A stretch of 64,000 nt of DNA from Juglans regia (taxonomy: Eukaryota; Streptophyta; Magnoliopsida; Fagales; Juglandaceae): assembly GCF_001411555.2 (NCBI RefSeq), contig NC_049901.1:31544933-31608932 (forward strand). Direction: 5' to 3'. Shown in pieces: positions 46,556-57,552 of this stretch. Every line of letters begins with the position of its first letter. The first letter of the stretch is position 1. The notes below the pieces were generated by a model. It saw only the letters and a program-made list of their open reading frames with translations. It did not search any database and had not been told where the DNA came from. A program made the translations under genes and the position numbers.

Positions 46556-47762
46556 ATGTTTTATAAGATTGATCTTAGGTCTGGGTATCACCAGTTAAGG
46601 ATTAGGGAGAGTGCAGTTCAAAAACTACCTTTAGGACAAGGAATGGACACTTTGAATTTAAGATGATGTCATTCGGTTTAGCTAACGCCCTAGCATCATC
46701 CATAGATATCATGAACAAGGTGCTTCGACCATTCTTGGATCCATTCGTTGTGGTATTTATTGATGACATTTTGTTATACTCCAAGGACGCAGAAGTCCAT
46801 AAGAACCACTTAAGGATAGGTATTGGGAAAATAGGAACACTGGTTGTTCACCAAACTCAGTAAATGTGAGTTATGGTTGGAGAATATCAAGTCCGTTGAA
46901 CATGTTATATTCAAGGAAAGAGTTGCGATGGACCCAAGTAAAATTGAAGCAATCGTAGATTGGCAACGCCCCCACAATAGTCCATGAAGTTAGGAGCTTC
47001 ATGAGACTTGTTGGATATTATAGAAGATTAGTGGAGGGATTTTCTAAACTTTCAAGTTTGCTCACAGTGTTGACAAAAAGGAATTCCAAATTTATATGGA
47101 CCGAGAAATGCGAATGAGATTTTGAGGAACTGAAGAGGAGGCTGACCACAACCTCTGTGTTTGCATTACCCCCTTGTGTTGGCATTACAAAAGCCTCACA
47201 AGCCAATGGTGTTGTTTACTTATGTATCTAAGTACAGACTAGTGTGTGTCCTAATGCAAGAAGGAATGGTAGTGGCATATGCCTCGTGACATTTAAAGGA
47301 CCATGAGAAGAACTACCCTGCCCTACCCATGACTTGGAACTGGCGACGGTAGTCTTCACCTTGGAATTTTGATGAGATTATCTCTATGGAGAAGCTTGCA
47401 AGCAACGATGGGCACTAAGTTAAGGTTTAGTAGAACCTATCACCCAAAGATGGACGATATGTTAAGAGCCTATATGTTATACTTCAAATGGCCCCTTATG
47501 AATCTCTACACAGAAGGAAATGTAGGTCACCTCTATTTTGGGATGAAGTGGGAGGAGGTAAGCTTATTGGGCTAGAGCTAATCCAAGAAATGAATGATCA
47601 AGTCGAAATTATATGAGATAGAATGGTGATGGCTTAAAGCCAACATAAAAGTTATGCCGATTCGAAAAGAAGTGGCTTGACCTTCGAAGAGGGTGATTGG
47701 ATGTGTTTCAAGGTATCACCCATAAATAGAACCCGAGATATATTGGACCTTATTGAGACCCG
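46556..47762 (+). pseudogene. Broken Ty3/gypsy pol (RT, RNase H, integrase pieces)
   Basis: Motifs in order: [34 protein letters not shown], catalytic [11 protein letters not shown] near 46760, CELWLENIK, MDPSKIEAIVDWQR, VRSFMRLVGYYRR, FSKLSSLLT, THDLELATVVFTLEFW. The sequence then jumps into integrase (GTKLRFSRTYHPKMDDMLRAY), so the RNase H end and most of integrase are deleted. YADSKRSGLTFEEGDW and FKVSPINRT finish it. Several stops and frameshifts. LTR sequence follows at once, without a polypurine tract. Confidence 0.85.
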
Positions 47763-47764
47763 TG

Positions 47765-49468
47765 CTCCAACAATGATGTTTCAATAGGAGCACGCATGGG
47801 AAAAGAGGAATGCGGACCTGCAAGTCATATGTCTAACCATAGAACTCAGGCCCAATGCCACGTGGCCAACTTTCATAAGGAGGTAGGTTGTGCGCCTAGT
47901 TCCAAGGTAAGATGTAGAGACATGCACATCTTGTCCCATCAATCCACTCGGTCTCTACCATTTTTCAATCCAATATACACATGGAAAATTGAGACTCAAG
48001 ATAGCTCTTTAGTCAATCGAATGCTAGAATAGTCAGAAACGTGCTGACAATGCTACCATATAAAAGACATTTCGACGTAAGTTTTCATTGCACTTCAGAG
48101 ATCGTTAAGTACTTCAATACACTCTCTTTTATTTCTTCTCCTGTTTGGGACTTCAAGGAGACTAAGGGTTTAGAGTCTTCATTAACGAGAAGATTAACAA
48201 CTCCAGCATAACTTTTAGTATTTAGTTTCTGTCCAGGTACTTTACTCCTAAGACTACACTAGTAATGTGGGGTAAATGTGTATGGGCAGATTCATGATTT
48301 CATTTTCTACTTCTCACCCCTTTTCTCTCATGAAAGTGCATGTTTTCTCATTATGTTGACTACTTTGATGATGATGTTTCATGTAATGTGGTTTCAAAGG
48401 GCTCAATACTCATTGGATCAGGTTGAGTGGTACTCGGTACCATTCTTGACAGCACGTTGTCACATGTTTCACTCGGGTAGAGGGATTTACAGTGCTTATT
48501 GAAGTAGGACATCTCCGTATTATCTAACATGATAACATGGGTAAAGAGAGTCTCTGTATTGATTAAGTGGAGCGATTCCGATATTGTTTTAGTGGAAGTA
48601 CCTCACGTGTTGGACGTGTAGAGAGATTCCCCTTGTTGAATGGGTGGAGTGATTTCGTGTTCTATTTTGGTGGATGTATTTCAAGTGTTGGTTGGGTAGA
48701 GGGATTTCCATGTCAAATAGGTGGAGTGATTCCCCATATTTGGTGATGTGTATGATGATTCATGATTATGTTGTTTTACTTAGAGGGTAATTCTTCATCA
48801 TACTTATGATATATTTGTGTTTTATTTAGAGGGTGATTCCTCGTCTTACTTATACTATATTTGGTTTTAACCTTTATTTACATGAAACTATGCATTCATA
48901 TTCATCGACATTGCCTTACATTGTTAATGTGTTATGGGTTTTAACTTACTGAAATTTTGTTGAAATCTTTCCATGGTAGTCCTATTACATGTTTGCTCAC
49001 CAGGACCGTAGACTTTGATGTAGATGTAGCTAAGGAGGGTTATCTGAAGGAAGAAGGACCAATGCAGCTTGAGGAATAGCCATCGGAAGGGGAGGCCTGT
49101 CCCCATTAAGTTTATAATCCTTTGTGAATTTTAGGATGTTTAATATAATTTGGCGACGAACATTTTATGGTGTTTTATATCTTGATTTGGTCGAAGAACA
49201 AATGTTGGTATGTAATTATATTTGGGATGAAGGAACACTGACTTATAGATATTTTTAATAATGAGTGAGCAATGAGCAATTTCTCTAGTACTACTAGTAT
49301 TAGTCTCTAGCTAATATCCTATACTAATTTCATTGGGCTTTTGATAAACACGTGTTTGGCATATGAACACACAAGATTCTCACGAATGCAAGGGATGTAA
49401 TCGTCCGGCTTGCATGTCGGGCACCACGACTCATCGACAAACCATAATTGGGGGCGGGGGGCGCCACA
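47765..49468 (+). mobile_element. Ty3 LTR (about 1.7 kb), 3' end intact
   Basis: The sequence ends GGGGCGGGGGGCGCCACA, the same kind of terminus as the Tekay-like 5' LTR. Its first 600 bases match 6233-6860. Near 48951-48968 a weak form of the AAATTT/AAATCT hairpin is visible. The true left end may be lost in the deletion that joined it to integrase. Confidence 0.65.
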
Positions 49469-52400
49469 AGAAGAATGAAGAATGTATGAATGAAAGCTTA
49501 TGTTAGTATATGTTCACAATATTAAGTAATGCTTACTGAGTGTACATAAGCATCCTGGGGCATTGGGAGGTAAAATAGAGCTTGTGGTTTCCTGTGGAAG
49601 AATAGAGAGTAGTTAGCAGTTGCAATGTGTACAAACCAACAGAGGGCATTGAGAGGTAAATTTAAAGTTAAGTCCGTGGCATGGTGGTCTCTTGGCAATG
49701 CAAGGGCAAGTCAATACTATGGTGGCATCAATGTAGTTTAGTTTAGGTGGTGCAATGACTGAACTTGGGCTTGGGTGCTGGTGGATGTGCATGGGAAGAG
49801 AGATGTGAGAGGGGAAAACTTTGTGCGCTGGTTTGACTATGGACAACGCATGGTTCTCATTGAGATGGCTTGCCAAAGTTGGGTTGTATCTTGTTATGTC
49901 TATGTGCATCTCTAGGAGCTTGTGATTGGCTATGAATGTGCCTAAGGCAAAGCTGCATTGTATTGTGGTGCATGGAGGAGTTGGTGATTGCTGGAGGTTG
50001 TCTTGCTAGAGAGGAGGCTATGGTGGTTGCAACACCAACCTTAGGGAGTAGATGGAGGTTCCTTTTTTTTTTTTTTTTAAAGAGTTAGGGTCACATGTAC
50101 AATAGTGACCCCTCCCCAGTTTTATTCATAAAAAATCTCACTTATGCAGAAGAAATACCATATAAACTTATTGCTTCTCAAAAGAAACTAACAATGCTAA
50201 AAAAGAATTTACAAAACTGACCCAAACCTCCGACTATATACTTCAACTACTGGTATCTGGCACCTTTTGTAACAGCCCTCTAGAAATTCACTGGTGAAAT
50301 TTCTATTGACTTTAGGAACCTCGTGAAAACCCCTAAGTTTTTACGAATCGACCAATCATGCAGGTTTTAATCTGTCAACATAGTCAGTGTTATCACTCAT
50401 TATGGTGTTAGAAATATGAGTTTAATTATTTGAGATAATTAGAAGTGTTAGAATGTGTTTTGGTCTACGCCATTAGACTCAATTGATTATTTATAATTTT
50501 ATGGCGCAATAGCCCATTATCATAATTCTGGACGAAATGCCTGTTCGAAATTATGAAATTATTTTTTAGGGTACTTCGGGGTTGAATTTCGGTAATCAAT
50601 TTTCACTATAGGTTAATATGAATATTTAGAATTTTTCAATACTAAGTTTATTATGCCTTTTTTTAGAGTAAATACTAACCTCGATAAGCGCACACAATAC
50701 AATATTTTTAAGATCACAGTGTGAAATGTCCAAATTATGTTAAAGAAGTTTTATTTGGATACTTGAAAAGATCTTAGCCACACATAGTGAATAGTTTTAG
50801 ACACTTGGCACCATGTGGAATCATTTGATGGATTTGTGAAGGAAGTCAAGGTGTGAGATCATGCCACCTAAGCAAAGCTGTGTTTCATCTGTTCAATCAA
50901 ATTATGTCAGACCAAAAAACGTTTCAATCCTAGAAAAATCCTAAATGGTTGGAATCCAATTGAAACCCCAAAAGTTTGGTTGAAACCGAAACGCTAAACG
51001 ATTTCCCAAACCCTAAAGTTGGCCTTCAAACCCTTTCTAACCAGATTTCTAGCATTGTGTTTAATCACTTGATTAAATCACTTCCACAGGCTATTAATTA
51101 TTCAAATAGTTATTATGACATCATTATCCAACCTTTTAAACCTTGAAAATTTGATTGGGTTAAGAAAAATTAGTTTTGGGCATAATAGCATCTCAAACTC
51201 TAACCAAACCCCCTTTAAACTCCAAATTGAAGCCCACTCGGTTGAGGCCCACCAAGGCCCACGAAATTGGCCACCTTGGCAAATTTTCTTGAAGAAATTT
51301 CATCCCCTACATGGCAGACCATCCACTGCCATTGGCTGCACCCAATAGTGCCTTGATGTGAAGGAGAAATCCACTCCATCAACCTCCATCTCTCACAGCT
51401 GCTGCAGGCAATCCTTGCCCTTCACTATTCTCCACTTTATGTCATATAACCAACTCCAATCAAGGGTCATTCAAGCCCACAACTTCCCCCTCCAGGAGTC
51501 TATAGTCGTGCAAGAGACATTTTATTCCATTCTATCACTTCTTCACCCTGTTCTTAGAGAGACAACCCAAAAGAGCTCTCTTGAGCAGATTTCTGGGTCT
51601 TTTTGCATGGCCCTTTTGGACCCTTTTTAGGTATTTTATCATGATGACTCATTCATGAAAGTTGTTCATCTTTAAGTCTAGTTTCCTTTTATATCTTATT
51701 AGTCTCATTCCATACTCATTTGCTTGGTCAAAATTATTTTTAACCATAAAAAGGTCATTCTGGGCCTGAAACTGGAGAGTATGAATGTTTTGGAATTTTT
51801 GACCAAGCTAATGGACATATCTTGGTCCGCAAATTTTATGGAGTATTGTTAGCATGTGTTTATGAATTTTCATGGAGGTTTGTTGCATGAATAAAGCTTT
51901 TGATGATAGATTTCCTCATATTTAGAAACTTAAAAACTGGAAGTGGAAAAACAGTTTTTGTTTTGTGAAAGTTTGAATATTTCGTAGTTTAATCTTATTC
52001 CAAAGGCTTTGATATTTTTATATGATGATCCTAAGCCTCTTACATACATGTTAGGATGTTATTTCAAAGATATTTCGTATTAGTTTTATAGATATGATTT
52101 TCTATACAAGAGGATTTTGGTTTGGCCTAAGATTTGATGTTTTTGGATTAGATCCATGTTTTGTTGAATTTTAGCCATGTGATTTTAAGTTTGATGGTTG
52201 GATATTCTTTTGGACACATTTTTAAACCATGATATGTTTTAGTTTGAAGATTACATTTCTTTAAGCCATGGATCAAGAGATGGATCAAAGTTAGTGGAGA
52301 GAAAAGTTTCTGTTTTTGGACTAAGTTTAAAACCAAAAACCTCCAAGTGTTGTTTTGTGATTTTGGTGACTTTTGTTTGACGATTTAAATCATGGTTGAT

Positions 52401-53069
52401 CTTAGGATGATGTTATGAATATGTTAGAAGTAAGATTGATTTTTTTTTGAATTCTTGGAGATTTTTTTATTAAGGTTAAAACTTGTGATTTAAGGGTTTA
52501 CTTTTTGTTAAAAAGTTTGGGTCTTTTTACAAAAAATTTGGTGTTGATGATTAGCTTTTCTTAATGGATATTTTTAGTGTATTTTTAAACCTAGGATGGA
52601 AAGATTCTTGTTACAAAATTTTGATTTAATCATGGGTTTTGAAGATAGAAGAAATTGCAACAAAAATCAAGAGAAATCGCCTATGAATGTTTCGGCCATC
52701 GTGATTTTTCCAAATTGTGATTGGTTTTAAATTTTTCTGAATTGATATTTGAGTCTAGGATAAAATTTACATGAAGAATGTAAATTTTGGAGTTAGGATG
52801 TGAAATCTTAAGTTAGGGGTAAAATGGTCATTTTTCTACATGTAGAGGGTAAAATGATAATTTTACTCTAAGCTGTCCCTTTTCACTTTTCTAATTGTTA
52901 ATAATTAAATTTCTAACACTTAGAATACCCTCTTACAGTTCCTCGTGTTTCACTCTTTATACTCTTAAAACGCGATGATCGAGGTAAGTTAGCTCTTAAC
53001 TTACTATCAGTTTACTATGTATGTGTGATGGGTAAGGAAACTACAATTTATGTTTGTATGTTGCTATAT

Positions 53070-53415
53070 ATGTCATGTCATCACATGTTTATCTATTACA
53101 CAAATTATTCTGTCAAGAAATATTTATCTGTTACATAATATATTATGTTTCATGTTACTATCTATTGCAAGTATGTCACATTATGTATGCTATATGTTAC
53201 ATGTATGTCATGTCACGTAATATTCACTGTCACCTATTATGGAATGTTACAAAATATTATCTGTTACATGTTATGCCATGTTACGAAATATTGTTTGTTA
53301 TATGTATGTCATGTTATGAGATGTTTTCTATTACATTTTATGTCATGTCTATTGTCTTACGTTCAGTCACGTTACGTTACAAAATTTCACGTCACGTTAC
53401 AAAATGTCATGTATG
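53070..53415 (+). repeat. ATGTTACATGTATGTCATG-type repeat tract
   Basis: Equivalent of 17735-18110 in solo LTR 2; overlapping ORFs on all frames are repeat artefacts. Confidence 0.75.
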
Positions 53416-53452
53416 CCAGTTAAGTTATCCATGTCAATCACAACCCTAAGTG

Positions 53453-53546
53453 CTAGGATAGGGTAATATCCTAGTGAAACTCATTTGTTCACGCTGGAGG
53501 ATTTAAATCGGTGTGAAATTCCTTGGGTTGACGAAGTATAGTCAAC
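53453..53546 (+). other. Conserved LTR hairpin module, copy B
   Basis: CTAGGATA (53453-53460) and TATCCTAG (53467-53474), 8 perfect pairs. GTTGAC (53527-53532), loop GAAGTATA, GTCAAC (53541-53546), 6 perfect pairs. Confidence 0.8.
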
Positions 53547-53995
53547 AGGTTGCAAGTGCGGCATAACTAGCTGGTCACCAGAGTGCGCCAGACACTAACG
53601 CCGATGGAGCCACACTTTATGTTACGTGTGTCCACAATAAATGTGGCACAAGCAATTCATGGGGCCGCAACAACTGTGGAGCATGAAGTATGGGGCTACA
53701 ACAACTATAGAGCATACACTACATGAGACACAGCAATTGTGACACGTAGAATACGTGGGGCCACAGCAACTGTGGAGTACGTAATAACGCACTCACAGCT
53801 GGTATAGACACATGTATTGTGATGCGGTAATCGACAAGGACACACGGCTCAAGGGGACCCATGTAGCACCCGTATGGTCACTTTACTAATTAAGTTCATT
53901 GAATAAGATTCCAAGTTCATGTATTTCACGTTCAAGTCATATTTCACGTTATGTTATGTTCAAGTTTACGTTAATGTCAAGTTTCAAGTTCATGT

Positions 53996-54120
53996 CAATT
54001 ATGATGACCCATGAGATAAGAATACGCAATCATGGTAACCCCATGAGATAAGAACACGCAATCATGGTAACCTCATGTGATAAGACTACTCAATCATGGT
54101 GACCCCATGAGACAAGAATA
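53996..54120 (+). repeat. Four 31-32-bp tandem repeats in solo LTR 3
   Basis: Units start at 53996, 54027, 54059 and 54091; same unit as 18659-18786. Confidence 0.85.
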
Positions 54121-54390
54121 TGTTTCAAGTTCATATTTATGTCATGTTATGTTCACGTTCATGTTATGTTCAAGTTCACGTTCATGTTATGTCATGTTCA
54201 CGTTATGTTTCAAGTTCGCATTTATGTTATGTTGTGCTCAGGTTCATGTTATGTTCAAGTTCATGTTCAAATTGTGTATGTTCACGTTCATGCTATGTTT
54301 CAAGTCCATGTTATGTCTCAACTTCATGTTCATGTTATGTTGCTAGTCCATGTTATGTTTTAAGTTCACATACATGCTATGTCACGTGAA
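54121..54390 (+). repeat. GTTCATGTTATGTTCAAG-type repeat tract
   Basis: Short-unit repeats matching 18787-19170. Confidence 0.7.
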
Positions 54391-54548
54391 GCTAAGTTTA
54401 AGTTTCGGTTTCAGTTCAAGTTATGTCATTTATGCTATGCTATATGTCAAGTTATGCTATGCTTACTTATGACTTTAATTATGCATTCATGCTTTTACTA
54501 CCATGCATGCATCATTAACCTATGTGGAAGTTTCATGTTAACTTATTG

Positions 54549-54606
54549 AAATTTGTAATCAAATCTCACCATGGTAGTCCCAACTACCATTCCCCCCGAA
54601 TGGTAG
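54549..54606 (+). other. Tail hairpin pair of solo LTR 3
   Basis: AAATTTG/CAAATCT (54549-54555, 54560-54566, one mismatch) and CTACCATTC/GAATGGTAG (54584-54592, 54598-54606, 9 perfect pairs). Confidence 0.8.
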
Positions 54607-54609
54607 GCG

Positions 54610-54774
54610 ATGTGTCAGGATCAGAGTAGGGTGCAGACACTGGCAGACTGGAGGAGGTTGACTAGACGCCTTAGACGCAACACGGAGCTTGTAGCCTCCA
54701 TAGTTATGTCTTTGGATAGTATTTCGGCATCATTAGTCGAGTTATGCGAGTTATTCAACGAACTAGCCCAATAG
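54610..54774 (+). CDS. Small leucine-rich ORF in the LTR (54 aa), unknown
   Basis: The counterpart of 19340-19504: MCQDQSRVQTLADWRRL at the start, a basic RRLRRN segment and the end SLVELCELFNELAQ. Same length, same distance (3 bases) from the hairpin. It is intact although about 17 of 54 codons differ. Unrecognised. Confidence 0.35.
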   Translation: MCQDQSRVQTLADWRRLTRRLRRNTELVASIVMSLDSISASLVELCELFNELAQ

Positions 54775-55083
54775 TGTATTTTGGAAATGTAATTATAGAG
54801 TCAAGTCCCCGTTGTTTTGTGATTACAGTCTTCTAAGACCCGTGCTGTAATCATGGATGTTTTAAGTATGCATGGTTTATGTTTTAACTATTTGGAATAT
54901 TATAAGTTTGGTGCAATGTATTGCTAAAAAATTATCCGTTGCGAATATTGCATAATGCTAGATACATGTTAGGAACATTGCATCTTATATGTCATGAACG
55001 AGGGCAAGTAACTTTGTGTTGTATGTCCCGACGCTTCAGATGTCTGTCCGATCCCAATCGGAATCTGAGGGCATCACACCTTT

Positions 55084-55800
55084 GTAAAATATCAATCTAA
55101 CCACAAGTGAGTCTTTTCTTCCTCTTCATTTTAGTAGATATGTTTCTGAACCAAAAGGTAATATGCTCCCAACAAGCTTGAATCGACGTGTCTTTATCCT
55201 CCATTCACAGCCTACATCGATGCATCCATAGTGACCATACAATGAAGACAGGCGTGATCCCCCATATGTGTTCTAGTTGGGATGAGCGTTTTCCTTTAGA
55301 AACCCAACTCCACAATCGATCCCTCCAATTTTGCTATTGATCGTACTCAACCTCCAACATCTCCGAAGCCTTCCTCCACAGTTTTTGCGCAAAATCCCCT
55401 TCCCCCAGCAAATGATCTATTGTTTCAATCTTAGGTTGCTCACAGCAGACACACGAAGAGTATAGAAATATTCTCATACGCTGAACATTTGTGTCCACAC
55501 TCAAAACCCTTTGTAACCCTTTCCAACATATAAAGGACACTCTAAGTGGAATAACAAGATCCTAAACAAACTTTGCCCACTTGACTTCCTCATTCTTTGA
55601 TAGGCACACCTCCCATGCTGATTTCACAATTACCTTAGCTCCTTTCAACGGCTTCCAATACACCCTGTCATCTATCTCCAACCCACCCAGATTCACATTT
55701 AAGCTAATATACCGAGCCTTATCTCTTCCTATCAATGTCGAGATTACATCTTCCTTCCACTCTGCACCATTAATCACATCCCACAACATCAAATAATGCA
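55084..55800 (-). pseudogene. LINE C-terminal coding remnant (zf-RVT)
   Basis: On the minus strand: SAWEVCLSKNEEVKWAKFV, then FICWKGLQRVLSVDTNVQRM and CVCCEQPKIETIDHLLGEGDFAQKLW, the zinc-binding segment between reverse transcriptase and the tail in plant L1 proteins, matching the same segment of the LINE at 24071-24250. A stop splits the two pieces near 55562. Downstream text (MCIVWSLWMHR) is L1-like too. Confidence 0.8.
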
Positions 55801-56486
55801 TGGGGGAGTTTAATATGGGTAATGGGAAATGAGTCTAAGCTTTTTAATGGGTTTTGGTCTTCGACTGTTCTCTACCCACACACATACATAAGCTAGGTTC
55901 CTTGTTATGGGCTTAGCCCATGGGTCCTAAGATTTTCTCCTTGGATCTATTTTGTGGACTTTTAAAGGTCCCTTTGGGCTTAGTAAGTGGGTTGGACCAT
56001 CTAATAGGTTAAGCCAAATTCGAGGGCTTGCTTATAATTTCGTAGGCCAAGTCAAATAATAAGTTATAATTGGCCGGGTTTGAGTCCAAAGTAAACCCCA
56101 AGTTGTCCAATAAATACTTTTGGGCTTTCAAAAAATTCTTGAAGCCTATTATCCAATAAATATGGGCCCACTTGCTCCATGAATATTAAATGGGTTTTAA
56201 CCTAATTATTGAGTACAATAAAATTTCAAATCCACCATAATAAATCTTTGGCCCATTACCTATTTAAAATTATTCGATAAACCTCAATTAGGCTTTCCAA
56301 AATATTGGTGCATTACTGCCATCCAAAGTCATCCACTAAACCTCAACATGCCATAAAACAGACATTTGATCCTAATTAAAAATTCTTAATCAGCCTCAAT
56401 AAATTATAGCCTTTGGGCTTGCCCAAAATGACCCATTAAATTTAATTTAAGGTTAGTAAAATTATTACTTTTTTGATCCTATTAAT

Positions 56487-57144
56487 TAGGTGTGAAAACA
56501 AATTGGAGAACCGGTAAACCGGACCGAACCAAACCAAATCGGTGGGTTTGGTCCGGTATTAGGTTTGGTTCGGTCAGGTACTAGTTTTATTTTTCTAAAA
56601 ACTGGTCAAAATTGGTTTGGTTTCGATTTTTCCTTTTCTAACACCAGACCGGACCGGTTCATATATGTTTATATATATATTTTTAATTTTTTATACTGTA
56701 TAAAATATTTTTTATATGATTTTTTATATTATATATAAAAATTATATATAAAATAATTTTGTATTATATGATAAATTACTAATCAATATAATATTATATA
56801 TTATCACTATATAAATAACTATATATTATCACTATAGTCTATTGTATTAATAGTTATATTAATGTTATATCACTATATTATATATTATAATATATCACTA
56901 TATATAGTCTATAATACAATTATAATATATATTATAATATATTACAATATATTATCACTATATTATTATGTATTATAATATATAATATACCCAAAAAAAT
57001 GGACCAGAACCAGTAAAACCGGAAGTACCGGTTTAGGGGTGTAAACGGTGCAATATCGATTCTTCATATCTCAAAACCGGTATATATCGATTTGCTTCTA
57101 AAATATATCTAAAACTGTATTAAACTGAATCGGTTACACCCCTA
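56487..57144. mobile_element. hAT-type MITE
   Basis: A 658-bp element bounded by TAGGTGTGAAAAC and, at the right, GGTTACACCCCTA (reversed: TAGGGGTGTAACC). CTATTAAT lies on both sides (56479-56486 and 57145-57152), a perfect 8-bp duplication as made by hAT transposases. The centre is TATATTATAATATA-rich. Near both ends it carries ACCGG/CCGGT words. A second copy of the terminal motif, TAGGGGTGTAAACGG, lies inside at 57038. No coding capacity. Confidence 0.85.
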
Positions 57145-57171
57145 CTATTAATATTGGGCCGGGTTGTTACA

Positions 57172-57552
57172 CTAATGCCATGAAACCTAATTGATGTAGG
57201 TCGTCCAAAAATTACAAGAGCTTGCACAACTAGGAAGAATTTTAATTCAAGAATGCAAGTGAAGAAATGAAAATAGAAAATAAGTATGAGATGTCACTCA
57301 ACAAGAGGATAACAGATGTCACTACTATTATTTAATCGTGGACTCATTCACACGACCAAGCTAAATACTTGATTAAAGAATTAACAATCACACTCAAACT
57401 TCATAGTAAGAGAAAGCTTGCAAAAGGATAAGTTTTGATCAAAGCACCCTCTTTTTGTCCATATCACTATTAAATTGATAGTAGTTACATCAAATTGCAG
57501 TCCCAACACATAGTTAATGGGTTTACAACCTCCCACTTTTGACTACACAACC
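57172..57552. other. No recognisable feature
   Basis: AT-rich sequence between an LTR start and the next insertion; nothing supported. Confidence 0.4.

Larger units (their letters stand above)
50268..55078 (+). mobile_element. Giant solo LTR 3 (plus strand)
   Basis: Begins TGTAACAGCC at 50268 and ends GGGCATCACA at 55078. CCTTT is perfectly duplicated (50263-50267 and 55079-55083). It aligns collinearly with solo LTR 2 over 4811 bp, so the two are independent insertions of one family. There is no internal domain or second LTR. The insertion splits a minus-strand LINE. Confidence 0.95.
50061..55800 (-). mobile_element. L1-type LINE (minus), split by solo LTR 3
   Basis: A T-run at 50062-50077 is the poly(A) tail on the minus strand, next to ACTATTGTACATGTGACCC, a common L1 3' end. 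Coding remnants lie at 55084-55800, the 5' side on the minus strand. Solo LTR 3 (50268-55078) sits between tail and coding part. No reverse transcriptase core is left, so the copy is heavily 5'-truncated. I found no convincing target duplication. Confidence 0.75.
49469..57171 (-). mobile_element. Minus-strand LTR sequence split by a LINE
   Basis: 49469-50060 and 55801-57171 flank a minus-strand LINE. The right end, reversed, reads TGTAACAACCCGGCCC at 57171, an LTR start like those at 12327 and 44886. The left limit is uncertain. GGGCTT/GGCCCA-rich text (55900-56430) is shared in style with 44160-44720. Confidence 0.4.
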
